Shown here: positions 1-9,020 of the stretch, one piece after another
Layout of the letters: every line of letters starts with the position of its first letter
Numbering within the stretch: position 1 is the first letter of the stretch
Source: an uncultured Paracoccaceae bacterium
GTDB lineage: Bacteria; Pseudomonadota; Alphaproteobacteria; Rhodobacterales; Rhodobacteraceae
Assembly: GCA_913060475.1 (NCBI GenBank)
Contig: CAJXSD010000001.1
Span: forward strand, 62,001 to 126,000
Direction: 5' to 3'
DNA length: 64,000 nt
Notes under the pieces: generated by a model
Databases searched by the model: none
What the model saw: only the letters and a program-made list of their open reading frames with translations
Told to the model about the DNA's origin: nothing
Position numbers and translations under genes: made by a program

Positions 1-2
1 GG

Positions 3-1796
3 GCGGTTGTTTTGCTGGCCTCTCAGGCTGTTTTGGTGATCAGCGGGACGGTGAACTGGCGGTTTTTTTCATCGCCGGAACAGGCGTCGATCACCGGCAA
101 TTTTGCCATGCTGAACACGGCCACACGCGACGATTCTGTCGCAATGGCCAATGAATTGCAGCGTGCGGTCGACACCGTTGGTGCGCGCTATGAAACCGAA
201 TATGGGCGCAATCCCGTGACCTATGTCCTGACCGAGGTTGGCGGAAATGCGGGGCGCGGTTTGGCAGGGGCCGATACGAAATCTGCCGACTTGCTAGGTG
301 GCATTTCCATCGAATTGATCGAGGCCGACGAACGCCCCTATTCCAGTTATAAATTCTTAGGCGACATGCAGGCCGAGGTGCAAAACCACCCCCTGTTAGA
401 GAGTTTTTCGTTCCGCCGTTGGGGATCGGGTCCCGGTGGCGATGCGCTGGATGTGCAATTTTATGGCGCATCGTCTGATACGTTGAAACGCGCAGCTGAG
501 GATTTGAAAACCGCCGTTGCACAGTTTCCCATTGTCTCGGCGGTCGAAGATGATTTGGCCTATGACAAAGAAGAATTGGTCCTAGAGCTGACCGCGCAGG
601 GACAGGCCCTGGGGTTCACCATTGATGGGTTGGGCCAAGTGTTGCGAAACCGTCTAAACGGGATTGAGGCCGCATCATTCCCCATGGGTGTGCGCAGTGC
701 GGAAATCCGTGTGGAATTGCCTGATGGCGAGGTTACATCCGATTTTCTGGATCGCATGCAGTTGCGGGCGCCCAGCGGTGCCTATGTGCCTTTGGCCGAT
801 ATCGTCAGTGTTGAACGCAAATCGGGGTTTTCGACGGTGCGCCGTGAAAACGGCATTCGCCTGATTTCGGTCACAGGCGACATTTCCGAAGATGATCCAG
901 ATGCCGCAAACGAGGTTATGCGCGCCTTAGAAGAAGAGATTTTACCTGAAATCGCGTCAACCCGTCAGGTGGAGTGGCGTATGTCAGGGCTAAGCGAACA
1001 AGAGGGCGCATTTTTGTCGGATGCAAAAACAGGGCTGATTTTGGTTCTGTTGGGGATTTATCTGACGCTGACGTGGGTTTTTGCCAGCTGGACACGGCCC
1101 ATTGTGGTGATGACCGTTATTCCATTTGGATTGGTCGGGGCCATCTGGGGCCATTATGTTTGGGACATTCCGATGTCGATGTTTACGGTCGTGGGCCTGT
1201 TGGGGATGACGGGGATTATTATCAATGATTCCATCGTTTTGATCACCACCATCGACGAATACGCCAAGGATCGTGGATTGATCCCGTCGGTCATTGACGC
1301 CACCGCAGATCGTCTGCGGCCTGTGATGTTGACGACACTGACCACCGTTTTTGGATTGGGTCCGCTGCTCTATGAACAATCGTCCCAAGCACAGTTCTTA
1401 AAGCCCACAGTTGTGACTTTGGTCTATGGGTTGGGCTTTGGCATGATTTTGGTGCTGATCGTTGTGCCGTCACTGATCGTGATCCAAAGCGATGTGAAAC
1501 GCTATTTTGTGGCTTTGCGCCATTCCTTGGGGGCAAAACATATGCGTGTTAAACGGATGTTCATGGCGGCGGTTGCGCTAATTTTTGCGTGGTTGGCAGC
1601 CACATTGGGCGCTGTGATCGTCACCGATGAACTGCCTGCAATTATCCAAAATTATACGGACACGTTTGGGTTGTCGTCTGGTGCTGGATCTGCGCTGGCG
1701 CTGTTTTTGTTGGGCGCGGTTGTAATTGTGATTGTTCTGACAATCGCCACCCATGCAGCTCAGGCCGTGACATGGGTGCGACAGCGGCGAACCTAG
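3..1796 (+). CDS. RND-family efflux permease, C-terminal part (5' end outside window)
   Basis: The reading frame is open from the left edge, so the gene starts upstream. About 597 residues are visible. They hold the second large periplasmic (porter) region, then a transmembrane block from about residue 340 to 495 with the typical RND run of helices (GLLGMTGIIINDSIVLITTI is the usual helix near the second half of the pore). RND pumps are inner-membrane proton antiporters that work with a periplasmic adaptor protein. Two further hydrophobic segments follow the standard final helix, at about residues 519-539 and 560-582, which is longer than a typical AcrB/MdtB-type C terminus. The proton-relay aspartates of the first half are not in the window. 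The stop codon overlaps the stop of the convergent downstream gene by 4 bases. The substrate cannot be told. Confidence 0.88.
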   Translation, partial: AVVLLASQAVLVISGTVNWRFFSSPEQASITGNFAMLNTATRDDSVAMANELQRAVDTVGARYETEYGRNPVTYVLTEVGGNAGRGLAGADTKSADLLGGISIELIEADERPYSSYKFLGDMQAEVQNHPLLESFSFRRWGSGPGGDALDVQFYGASSDTLKRAAEDLKTAVAQFPIVSAVEDDLAYDKEELVLELTAQGQALGFTIDGLGQVLRNRLNGIEAASFPMGVRSAEIRVELPDGEVTSDFLDRMQLRAPSGAYVPLADIVSVERKSGFSTVRRENGIRLISVTGDISEDDPDAANEVMRALEEEILPEIASTRQVEWRMSGLSEQEGAFLSDAKTGLILVLLGIYLTLTWVFASWTRPIVVMTVIPFGLVGAIWGHYVWDIPMSMFTVVGLLGMTGIIINDSIVLITTIDEYAKDRGLIPSVIDATADRLRPVMLTTLTTVFGLGPLLYEQSSQAQFLKPTVVTLVYGLGFGMILVLIVVPSLIVIQSDVKRYFVALRHSLGAKHMRVKRMFMAAVALIFAWLAATLGAVIVTDELPAIIQNYTDTFGLSSGAGSALALFLLGAVVIVIVLTIATHAAQAVTWVRQRRT

Positions 1797-2596
1797 CGGC
1801 TGTGACAGCCGATTTGTTCGATAACCGTATTCGGCCCCAGAACGGAAATGCGAATGCGGGACCGGTCAATTGCGGCCATTGCCCCTGTCATTGGGATCAA
1901 CTGCGCCTGACCGGTCAATGTGTCACCATCGCGGGTTGTGGCCCCATTTTGCGCCCATAGGTCATGGTCCATATATTCAACGACACTGCGTTCCCAGTCC
2001 CCCAGACGCGGCAGCGTCGCGCTGATGGTGATATTCATCCGATCTGCATCAGGGGCGAAATCGCAGGTGATTGCAGGATGCCCCAATTCCGCCATGGCAA
2101 AGGGGGCCTGCGCAAGTGCTGCCAATATTTCAGGGGGCCGCTGGTTATGTCCGGGTTGCACCGTTTGGGTCAGAGACACCGACACCGGCACACAGATATC
2201 TTCGCAGATGCCAATATTTGCGTTTAGGGCAAATGTGATGGGTGACGCCTTGTCGATGGGGGTGATTTTTATGGGCAACGTAGCCCCACCGCGATACCCC
2301 AGTGTTTCAAATCCCTTGGATCCAAACTGATCTGGCGCGGGCCAAATAATTTCCACCGATTTAATGTTTTTGCTGCTGCTGAAATCAAATTCGGGTGGGA
2401 AACCGGCATCCCCTGGGCTGCGCCAATAGGTTTTCCAGCCTTGGGATAAATCCAGGTCCAAACCCGCAATATGGGTCCCATCCGCGTTTTGCCAGCCCGC
2501 GATCAACCGTGCTGATTCCAGCCCCGCAGCATGCATCATGCCCGACCCCACGATGGTGGCCCCCAAGGTTATGGCAAAGATCTGTTTCAACATCAT
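1793..2596 (-). CDS. Periplasmic DsbD N-terminal-domain (DsbC/DsbD-N-like) protein
   Basis: 267 residues with an N-terminal signal peptide (hydrophobic stretch, then a cleavage-like MHAAG near residue 24). The mature part matches the DsbD alpha-domain-like family (Pf11412 type): a conserved GWKTYWRSPGDAGFPPEFD block near residues 52-72, GYRGGATLPIKI near 100, and IGICEDICVP near 130. The CxxxC pair in that last motif is the thiol pair expected to take electrons from a membrane thiol transporter. No transmembrane beta domain or thioredoxin domain is attached, so this is a stand-alone periplasmic redox or cytochrome-maturation helper. It is convergent with the RND permease and divergent from the YqgE gene. 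The start could be either of two adjacent ATG codons. Confidence 0.8.
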   Translation of the reverse strand: MMLKQIFAITLGATIVGSGMMHAAGLESARLIAGWQNADGTHIAGLDLDLSQGWKTYWRSPGDAGFPPEFDFSSSKNIKSVEIIWPAPDQFGSKGFETLGYRGGATLPIKITPIDKASPITFALNANIGICEDICVPVSVSLTQTVQPGHNQRPPEILAALAQAPFAMAELGHPAITCDFAPDADRMNITISATLPRLGDWERSVVEYMDHDLWAQNGATTRDGDTLTGQAQLIPMTGAMAAIDRSRIRISVLGPNTVIEQIGCHSR

Positions 2597-2675
2597 AGCT
2601 GATTAGTGGGGCAAAAATTACACCTTGCCAAGTCACAAATAAGCGATACTTTTGAAATACTGGGGGAGAAATGGC

Positions 2676-3260
2676 ATGGCAGATATCTTTCACACGGCAC
2701 AGGCTGGGTCCTTCTTCGGGGGCAAGTTTTTGGTTGCTATGCCCGCCATGCGGGATGAACAGTTCGGACGTTCCTTGGTCTATCTGATTGACCATTCCGA
2801 CGAAGGTGCGATGGGATTAATCGTGAATAAACCCCTAATAGACCAGAGTTTTTCGCGTCTGTGTTCGCATCTGGATGTGGATGTCCATGGCCCCCAAAAC
2901 ATTCCGTTGGTGTTTGGCGGGCCTGTTGAAAAACAACGTGGATTTGTTTTGCATAGCGATGATTATGGCCAAGCGCATGATTGCAAAGCCTTGCCGCATG
3001 GCTTGGCGCTGAGTGCTACGAAAAATGTGATTTCAGATTTGGCGCAGGGACGGGGCCCGCGCGATGCCATCGTGGCGATGGGGTTTGCGGGTTGGGCAGA
3101 TGGTCAGCTGGAATCTGAAATTGCCCGGAATGACTGGTTGATTGTTGATGCCGATCCCGCATTGATATTTTCGGCAGATCACGGTGACAAATGGGAATCG
3201 GCGTTGAAACAATCTGGCATTGATCCGCGTTTGTTGTCGACCACAGCGGGCCATGCATAG
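2676..3260 (+). CDS. YqgE/AlgH family protein (DUF179)
   Basis: 194 residues. The sequence opens FFGGKFLVAMPAMRDEQF and continues SLVYLIDHSDEGAMGLIVNK, both hallmarks of the YqgE/AlgH family; VFGGPVEKQRGFVLH and the GWADGQLESEIARNDW block complete the match. Family length is about 185-200 residues. The biochemical role of the family is not settled. I chose the ATG at 2676 because a GGGGGA ribosome-binding site lies 8 bases upstream; an in-frame TTG at 2652 lacks one. The gene stands alone on the plus strand and is convergent with the Sua5-type gene, with only 8 bases between the stops. Confidence 0.92.
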   Translation: MADIFHTAQAGSFFGGKFLVAMPAMRDEQFGRSLVYLIDHSDEGAMGLIVNKPLIDQSFSRLCSHLDVDVHGPQNIPLVFGGPVEKQRGFVLHSDDYGQAHDCKALPHGLALSATKNVISDLAQGRGPRDAIVAMGFAGWADGQLESEIARNDWLIVDADPALIFSADHGDKWESALKQSGIDPRLLSTTAGHA

Positions 3261-3268
3261 GGTCGATA

Positions 3269-4228
3269 TCAGGTCTTGGGCGCGGCTGCGCGCATCAAAC
3301 GATCATTAATCGCCAGGCCCAGGCCGGTGTTCGGGATGGGGGACACCGCAATTTTATCGCCCTCTAATGCATCGATTTGGTGCAGCATGGTGAACAAATT
3401 CGCCGCCGCCTCTCTCAGATCGGATGTGGGCGATAGGTTCAGGTCACATGCAACCGCGCCAAATCCCAGACGCTTTTCACCATCCCGCCAGATTTCGGCG
3501 TTTAGTCGCACGGACCCATTGGGGGCATAATGCGACAGCAATTGCCCAGGCGCCTGAATGTCGGCATGCTGGTCGTGATCTGCGGTGACACTGCGCTGAT
3601 CGGGCGGGGTGCCCAAGACGCGGGACAATTGGGCCGCGGTTATCGTGCCAGGGCGCAAAATTGTAGGGGTGCCAACCAACGACAAAATGGTGGATTCCAA
3701 CCCTTCGTCGCATTGGCTGGTGGCGATCACTGCGTCGATTTTACCGTCCAACCCCTGGATCACATGACCCGCCTGTGTCGGACTGATTTTTCCTGACGGG
3801 TTGGCGGACGGGGCGGCTATCCCACGGCCAAAGTCGCGCAATACAGCCTGCGCAATGGGGTGGCGCGGGACGCGGATGGCCACGGTCGGCAATCCGGCGG
3901 TGACCGCAGGGGCCAGATCGGCATCGTCGCGCAGGGGCAGCACCAATGTCAGCGGGCCGGGCCAGAATGCCTGGGCCACCTGCTGCGCGGTATTTGTCCA
4001 GTGAACATAGCGCTGGGCCATTGCAATATCTGCCACATGTACGATCAACGGGTTGAAACTGGGCCGTCCCTTGGCGGCATAGATGTCTGCCACAGACTGC
4101 GGGTTATGGGCATCCGCGCCCAGTCCGAAAACCGTTTCTGTCGGGAACGCCACCAACCCACCGTCTGCCAAGATCGCGGCAGCGGTTCTAATATCGGAGG
4201 GCGTATCTGTCAGGCGTTTGGTGGACAT
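3269..4228 (-). CDS. L-threonylcarbamoyladenylate synthase (Sua5 type)
   Basis: 319 residues. It makes threonylcarbamoyl-AMP from threonine, bicarbonate and ATP, the first step of t6A formation at position 37 of ANN-decoding tRNAs; TsaBDE finish the reaction. The YrdC/TsaC fold covers residues about 10-200: GGLVAFPTETVFGLGADAHN, AKGRPSFNPLIVHV, GPLTLVLP and APSANPSGKISPT. A Sua5-type C-terminal domain follows from about residue 225, opening APGQLLSHYAPN, which marks this as the long Sua5 form rather than the short TsaC. The ATG at 4228 gives MSTKRLTD; an upstream in-frame ATG at 4276 would add 16 residues of non-family sequence. Divergent from the acyl-CoA dehydrogenase gene. Confidence 0.93.
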   Translation of the reverse strand: MSTKRLTDTPSDIRTAAAILADGGLVAFPTETVFGLGADAHNPQSVADIYAAKGRPSFNPLIVHVADIAMAQRYVHWTNTAQQVAQAFWPGPLTLVLPLRDDADLAPAVTAGLPTVAIRVPRHPIAQAVLRDFGRGIAAPSANPSGKISPTQAGHVIQGLDGKIDAVIATSQCDEGLESTILSLVGTPTILRPGTITAAQLSRVLGTPPDQRSVTADHDQHADIQAPGQLLSHYAPNGSVRLNAEIWRDGEKRLGFGAVACDLNLSPTSDLREAAANLFTMLHQIDALEGDKIAVSPIPNTGLGLAINDRLMRAAAPKT

Positions 4229-4337
4229 TTCACAGATTAATGACGTTGCGTTCCAGTTGCTGTTCCAGTTTCCCATACCCTATGATTTAGGGCAATCCAA
4301 GCCCCCGTGACGGGGCGTCAGCCACAAGGGGAACATC

Positions 4338-6056
4338 ATGCCATACCGTGCGCCAGTTTCAGATTATTCGTTTTTGCTGAACCATGTTTTGGATTACCAA
4401 CAGATTTGTGCGCAACCGCGCTTTGAGGATGCCGGCCCTGACACGGTCGATGCCATCCTGACCGAAGCGGGCAGAATGTGCGAAGATGTCATGGCCCCTT
4501 TGCAGCGCAATGGCGATGTTCAGGGCGCAGTTTTGGAAAATGGCGTTGTGCGCACCTCGCCCGGTTTTGCCGAAGGGTATCGCGCGATTGCGGATGGGGG
4601 ATGGGTGTCGACATCGGCTTCGGTCGATTATGGCGGAATGGGATTGCCCCTGACGGTGACCACGGCGGTCAATGAAATGATGGCGTCTGCCTGTTTGTCA
4701 TTGCAGCTAAACCCATTGATGACCCAGGGCCAGATCGAGGCATTGGAACACCACGCATCCGACGCGATCAAGGATCTATACCTGCCCAAACTGATTACGG
4801 GGGAATGGTGTGGCACAATGAACCTGACCGAACCGCAGGCTGGTTCCGACGTGGGCGCATTGCGATCTAAGGCGGAACCGAATGGCGATGGCACCTATGC
4901 GATTTCCGGGCAGAAAATCTATATTTCATGGGGCGATAACGATTTTTCCGGCAATGTGTGCCATTTGGTATTGGCCCGTTTGCCTGACGGTGTCCCGGGA
5001 ACCAAGGGGATTTCGTTGTTTTTGGTGCCCAAATTTATTCCCGACGAACAGGGTAATCCGGGCGTGGCAAATACGTTAAAGGTTGTGTCGCTGGAACATA
5101 AAATGGGCCTGCACGGCAGCCCGACGGCCGTTATGCAATATGATGGTGCAACGGGGTGGTTGATTGGCGAACCCCATGATGGGATGCGTGCGATGTTTAC
5201 CATGATGAACAACGCCCGTCTGGGTGTCGGTGGGCAGGGCATCGGTGCGGCAGAGGGCGCATTTCAGCATGCCGTGGCCTATGCCCAAGGGCGCGTTCAG
5301 GGGCGCAGCCCCATTGCCAACGGTGGCGGCACGATCATGGATCACGCGGACGTGCGCCGCATGCTGATGACGATGAAGGCCGACATTTTCGCAGCCCGCG
5401 CCATTGCCTTGGCCAATGCGATGGCAATTGATATGCAAACCGCAACCGGGGCCCCCGAATGGGCCGCGCGGGCCGCGTTTTTAACCCCAATCACCAAGGC
5501 ATTTGGCACGGATACCGGTATTGATGTGGCATCGATGGGCGTGCAGGTGCATGGCGGCATGGGCTTTATCGAAGAGACAGGCGCCGCCCAATATCTGCGC
5601 GATGTGCGCGTCACCGCCATATACGAAGGCACAAACGGTATTCAGGCCATGGATCTGGTCGGGCGCAAATTGATGGACGGCGGCGACGCGGCCTTTGCCC
5701 TGCTGGATGAAATGCAAGGCACGATCGAGGCTGCCCGCGCCCAAGGGTCCGAATTGGCCGAGCCGGTTTGGCAGGCGATTGAAACCCTACGCGAGGCGAC
5801 AGAATGGATGGTTGAGCAGGGGAATTTGAACGACCGCTTTGCTGGGGCCGCCCCGTTCTTGCGGGCCTATGCGCGGGTTTTGGGCGGATATTACCACCTG
5901 CGCGCCAGCCTATGTGATGCAGGGCAGGGCGCCCGCACTGCATTGGCACGGTTTTACATCAAATCCCTGTTGCCTGAACACACAGGCCTGATTGCAGCGG
6001 CCTGTCAGGGGGCAGATGACCTATATGCATTGACCGATGATGATTTGGTTGCCTGA
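4338..6056 (+). CDS. Acyl-CoA dehydrogenase of the DmdC (3-methylmercaptopropionyl-CoA dehydrogenase) type
   Basis: 572 residues, the long acyl-CoA dehydrogenase form with a C-terminal extension. It has an N-terminal extension opening MPYRAPVSDYSF, the FAD/substrate region WCGTMNLTEPQAGSDVGAL at about residue 155-175, EHKMGLHGSPTAVM, and the region VHGGMGFIEETGAAQYLRDV with IYEGTNGIQAMDL at about residues 400-440. The overall layout is that of DmdC, which oxidises 3-methylmercaptopropionyl-CoA in DMSP demethylation; roseobacters carry several DmdC paralogues, some acting on ordinary short acyl-CoAs, so the substrate is inferred. The stop TGA overlaps the next start (TGATG), which implies translational coupling to the MBL hydrolase. 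A DmdA-like gene lies at 55993 in the same window. Confidence 0.9.
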   Translation: MPYRAPVSDYSFLLNHVLDYQQICAQPRFEDAGPDTVDAILTEAGRMCEDVMAPLQRNGDVQGAVLENGVVRTSPGFAEGYRAIADGGWVSTSASVDYGGMGLPLTVTTAVNEMMASACLSLQLNPLMTQGQIEALEHHASDAIKDLYLPKLITGEWCGTMNLTEPQAGSDVGALRSKAEPNGDGTYAISGQKIYISWGDNDFSGNVCHLVLARLPDGVPGTKGISLFLVPKFIPDEQGNPGVANTLKVVSLEHKMGLHGSPTAVMQYDGATGWLIGEPHDGMRAMFTMMNNARLGVGGQGIGAAEGAFQHAVAYAQGRVQGRSPIANGGGTIMDHADVRRMLMTMKADIFAARAIALANAMAIDMQTATGAPEWAARAAFLTPITKAFGTDTGIDVASMGVQVHGGMGFIEETGAAQYLRDVRVTAIYEGTNGIQAMDLVGRKLMDGGDAAFALLDEMQGTIEAARAQGSELAEPVWQAIETLREATEWMVEQGNLNDRFAGAAPFLRAYARVLGGYYHLRASLCDAGQGARTALARFYIKSLLPEHTGLIAAACQGADDLYALTDDDLVA

Positions 6057-7105
6057 TGGCGGCCGGAGATCATAGGCCGATGGTGCTGTCGTATCCATAC
6101 CCTGACCCACCCGCCACGGGGGCCGTGGTTCAGGTGGCCGCTGATATTTATTGGATCCGTATGCCGTTGCCGATGGCCTTGGATCATGTGAATTGTTATG
6201 CCTTGGCCGATGATGATGGCTGGACATTGATTGACACGGGTGTGTCCAGCAAAAAAACGCGGGCAATCTGGCAGGACCTGTTGGCGGGGCCATTGTCACA
6301 TTTACCGGTCAAACGGGTTTTGGTCACCCATCACCACCCCGACCATGTGGGTTTGGCAGGCTGGTTCCAACAGGACTTTGGGGCCGAACTGATGATGACC
6401 CGAACGGCTTGGCTGATGGCGCGGATGCTGTATCTGGATGCCCAGGACTTCCCCCCTGCGGAAACCATCCTGTTTTGGAAACGTGCGGGCATGGATCCCG
6501 ACATTTTGGCCGAACGCGTGGCGGGCAAACCGTTTAATTTTGTCGATGCCGTTCATCACATGCCCTTGGGGTATCGACGGATCAAACAGGGCGATTGCCT
6601 GCATCTGGCGGGGCGTGCGTGGGATGTTCATATTGGTCACGGCCACGCGCCCGAACATGCAACCCTGTGGTCGCAGGATCAGCAAATTGTAATTGCGGGT
6701 GATCAGATCATTTCGTCGATCAGTCCCAATCTGGGCGTCTATGCAACCGAACCAGATGCTGACCCTGTGGGCGATTGGATCGAATCATGTACCCGATTGG
6801 CCCCCTTGGCGCGTGATACGCATTTGGTTTTGTCGGGCCATAAATTGCCATTTCGTGGCTTGCCACATCGTATGACGCAATTGGTGGACAATCATCATCA
6901 CGCTTTGGACCGGCTCTGGGCTGATTTGACCGAACCAAAATCCGCGACACAGGTGTTCAGCTGTTTATATCATAGGAAAATCGGCGCCGGTGAATATGGT
7001 CTGGCCCTGGTTGAGGCGGTGGCGCATTTGAACCATTTGCATCAAACGGGTCGCGCACGGCGGTTTGTTGATGATGACGATGCCTATCGCTATGTGGCAA
7101 TTTGA
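6056..7105 (+). CDS. MBL-fold metallo-hydrolase coupled to the DmdC-type gene
   Basis: 349 residues of metallo-beta-lactamase fold. The zinc motif VTHHHPDHVGLAGWF (HxHxDH type) sits near residue 90, followed by VHIGHGHAPEHATLW near 200, the aspartate in VIAGDQIISSISPN and a late histidine in VLSGHKLPFRGLP. The arrangement resembles the thioesterase-like/LACTB2-like MBL hydrolases that have a C-terminal helical domain. The start overlaps the stop of the DmdC-type dehydrogenase by one base, so the two are probably made together; a role in hydrolysing an acyl-CoA or a glutathione thioester would fit, but this is inference. No sulfatase or glyoxalase II signature stands out. Confidence 0.85.
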   Translation: MAAGDHRPMVLSYPYPDPPATGAVVQVAADIYWIRMPLPMALDHVNCYALADDDGWTLIDTGVSSKKTRAIWQDLLAGPLSHLPVKRVLVTHHHPDHVGLAGWFQQDFGAELMMTRTAWLMARMLYLDAQDFPPAETILFWKRAGMDPDILAERVAGKPFNFVDAVHHMPLGYRRIKQGDCLHLAGRAWDVHIGHGHAPEHATLWSQDQQIVIAGDQIISSISPNLGVYATEPDADPVGDWIESCTRLAPLARDTHLVLSGHKLPFRGLPHRMTQLVDNHHHALDRLWADLTEPKSATQVFSCLYHRKIGAGEYGLALVEAVAHLNHLHQTGRARRFVDDDDAYRYVAI

Positions 7106-7188
7106 CAGTAAAATCCTAAATTTCATAGGGTGACAGGCCGGAAAATTTACGGTAATCAGCCGTAGCTAGCATTAGAAGGGTTATGGCA

Positions 7189-7323
7189 ATGGCAGATCAT
7201 AAACACGGTTCAATGGATACCTCGGTTCAGGAAAAAACATTTGACGGATTCATTTCTTGGTCCGTGCGCGTCGCAATCGCAAGCATCGCGGTTTTGGTGT
7301 TTTTAGCGATCTTTAACAGCTAA
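7189..7323 (+). CDS. aa3-type cytochrome c oxidase subunit IV (small)
   Basis: A 44-residue protein opening [18 protein letters not shown], then one transmembrane helix at about residues 22-42 ending in LVFLAIFNS. This is the short bacterial COX4_pro_2-type subunit found in alphaproteobacterial aa3 oxidases. An AAGGG ribosome-binding site ends 8 bases before the ATG at 7189; the in-frame ATG at 7183 is too close to it. The gene is solitary here: the catalytic cox genes are not in the window. It is followed after 15 bases by the lipoprotein gene. Confidence 0.9.
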   Translation: MADHKHGSMDTSVQEKTFDGFISWSVRVAIASIAVLVFLAIFNS

Positions 7324-7338
7324 GTATTAGGGGCAGAT

Positions 7339-7929
7339 ATGCGGTGGATATGTCTTGGGCTGGTTGCCCTTTTGGCTGCCTGCTCTGCCCCTGTTCCGAA
7401 TGCGTCACCTGCAAGACCTCGCTCGGCTGAATATGTGCATGACGGCCCGCCCGAAATTGCACTGTTGACCATGGTCAACAATCGCAGCGGCGAAGGCGCG
7501 CATTCGGCCCTGTTGATCAACGGGTCTCAGCGCGTCATTTTTGACCCCGCAGGCACAGTCCAGCACGAATTGCTGATTGAACGCGATGACGTTTTGTTTG
7601 GCATGACGCCACGGATGGTTGATTTCTATGTGCGTGCCCATTCGCGCATTACCCATCATGTCGTGATCCAGAAAATACCCGTGACGGCCGAGGTCGCGGA
7701 ACAGGCGCTGCAATTGGCGCTGGAAAATGGCCCGGTCCCATCTGCGTTTTGTGCGAACAGTACGTCAAAACTTTTGGCGCAGCTTCCTGGTTTTGAAACC
7801 ATCGACACAACGATGTTCCCCCGCACCTTGATGGATCAGGTTGCAACCCTGCCCAATGTTGTCACATCAATTGTGCGCGAAACTGACAGCGCCGACAAAC
7901 GCGCCGCTGAACGGGCGTTTCAGGGGTAA
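7339..7929 (+). CDS. Putative lipoprotein, possibly a permuted NlpC/P60 (papain-like) fold
   Basis: 196 residues. A lipobox LLAAC at residues 11-15 (Cys15) follows a short hydrophobic signal, so it is probably lipid-anchored. I do not recognise a named family. The segment GEGAHSALLINGSQRVIFDPAG (His55) followed much later by a Cys in PVPSAFCANSTSKLL (Cys138) is the His-first, Cys-late order of permuted NlpC/P60 or LRAT-like hydrolases, which makes a thiol hydrolase possible. This is pattern reading only. The gene has an AGGGG ribosome-binding site, and the following mobA starts 7 bases after its stop. Confidence 0.72.
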   Translation: MRWICLGLVALLAACSAPVPNASPARPRSAEYVHDGPPEIALLTMVNNRSGEGAHSALLINGSQRVIFDPAGTVQHELLIERDDVLFGMTPRMVDFYVRAHSRITHHVVIQKIPVTAEVAEQALQLALENGPVPSAFCANSTSKLLAQLPGFETIDTTMFPRTLMDQVATLPNVVTSIVRETDSADKRAAERAFQG

Positions 7930-7935
7930 CGAACG

Positions 7936-8523
7936 ATGAAGTCCCCTTGCGCAGTTGTCTTGGCGGGCGGTGGGTCGCGCCGGATGCAAGGACCACATAA
8001 GGCAACGTTGGACGCAAACGGCGTCCCGCTAGCCCAGTATGTGGCGATGCGATTGTCACAGACATGCGATCCGGTTGCGATCAGTTATAATGGCAGCGCG
8101 GATGCGGTCTTGAATGGTCCGTTTTCATGTTTTCCAGATATCTTATCTGGGTCCTTGGGGCCGTTGGCGGGTATTCATGGGGCGATGACTTTTGCTCGGC
8201 AGTTGGGTGCAGATCGTGTGATAACGGTCGCCGTGGACACGCCGTTTTTCCCCGATGATTTTGTATCCCAGATGGTGCAGGTCGGCGCACCGATCGCGGT
8301 GGCGCAGTCAGGGGACCGTGTGCATCCCGCCTGTGGGATCTGGTCGGTGTCCTTGATTTCTGATCTTGAAACCTATCTGATGTCGGGAGAACGGCGATTG
8401 TGGGCTTGGGCCCAGTCACAGGGGGCGGTCCCTGTGGATTGGCCTGTAGGTCATTGGGACCCGTTTTTTAATATCAACACGCCGCAGGACTATGCCGTGG
8501 CGGTGACAAAATTGGCGGACTGA
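7936..8523 (+). CDS. mobA: Molybdenum cofactor guanylyltransferase
   Basis: 195 residues. MobA transfers GMP from GTP to Mo-molybdopterin to form the MGD cofactor in the cytoplasm. The nucleotidyltransferase signature VVLAGGGSRRMQGPHKATL lies at residues 7-25, GPLAGIHGAM near 80 and the metal-binding aspartate in VITVAVDTPFFPDD near 100. NINTPQDY near the C terminus is also typical. The glycine loop reads GGGSRRM rather than GGxSxRMG exactly. It is followed by mobB after two bases, and a DUF gene overlaps mobB: a three-gene operon for molybdenum cofactor maturation. A molybdenum hydroxylase begins at 63173. Confidence 0.95.
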   Translation: MKSPCAVVLAGGGSRRMQGPHKATLDANGVPLAQYVAMRLSQTCDPVAISYNGSADAVLNGPFSCFPDILSGSLGPLAGIHGAMTFARQLGADRVITVAVDTPFFPDDFVSQMVQVGAPIAVAQSGDRVHPACGIWSVSLISDLETYLMSGERRLWAWAQSQGAVPVDWPVGHWDPFFNINTPQDYAVAVTKLAD

Positions 8524-8525
8524 TC

Positions 8526-9020
8526 ATGCAGGTCTATGGCGTTACGGGTTGGAAAAATTCCGGCAAAACCGGATTGATGGAACGGTTGATTGCCGAATTT
8601 GTGGCCCGGGGGCTGCGGGTGTCATCGGTCAAACATGCGCACCATTCGGTTGACATTGATCAACCCGGCAAAGACAGCCACCGCCACCGCAACGCCGGCG
8701 CGTCCGAGGTCATTTTGGCCACTGCCGCACGCTATGCGATTATGCATGAAAACCGCGATGGTGAACCGCCATTATCGGACCTATTGGCGCGTCTTGGCCC
8801 CGTTGATTTGGTCTTGGTCGAAGGATACAAACGCGATAGTCACCCCAAGATCGAGGCACACCGCCATGAAACGGCGCAGCCTTTGATTGCCCGCGATGAC
8901 CCCACAATTCGTGCAGTGGCGGCGAATTGTGATGTGGCGGTGGATCGCCCAGTTTTTGATTTGAATGATACCAAGGCGATTGCCGATTTTATATTGGACG
9001 ATCTAGGCCTGAATGTTTGA
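8526..9020 (+). CDS. mobB: Molybdopterin-guanine dinucleotide biosynthesis adaptor MobB
   Basis: 164 residues with an N-terminal P-loop, GWKNSGKTGLMERL at about residues 6-19, followed by VSSVKHAHHSVDIDQPGKDS, the typical MobB histidine-rich stretch, and VLVEGYKRDSHPKIE near residue 100. MobB is a GTP-binding adaptor that assists MobA; it is not essential for MGD synthesis in characterised bacteria. The gene starts two bases after the mobA stop, and its 3' end overlaps the next gene by 8 bases, so translation of all three is probably coupled. Confidence 0.95.
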   Translation: MQVYGVTGWKNSGKTGLMERLIAEFVARGLRVSSVKHAHHSVDIDQPGKDSHRHRNAGASEVILATAARYAIMHENRDGEPPLSDLLARLGPVDLVLVEGYKRDSHPKIEAHRHETAQPLIARDDPTIRAVAANCDVAVDRPVFDLNDTKAIADFILDDLGLNV

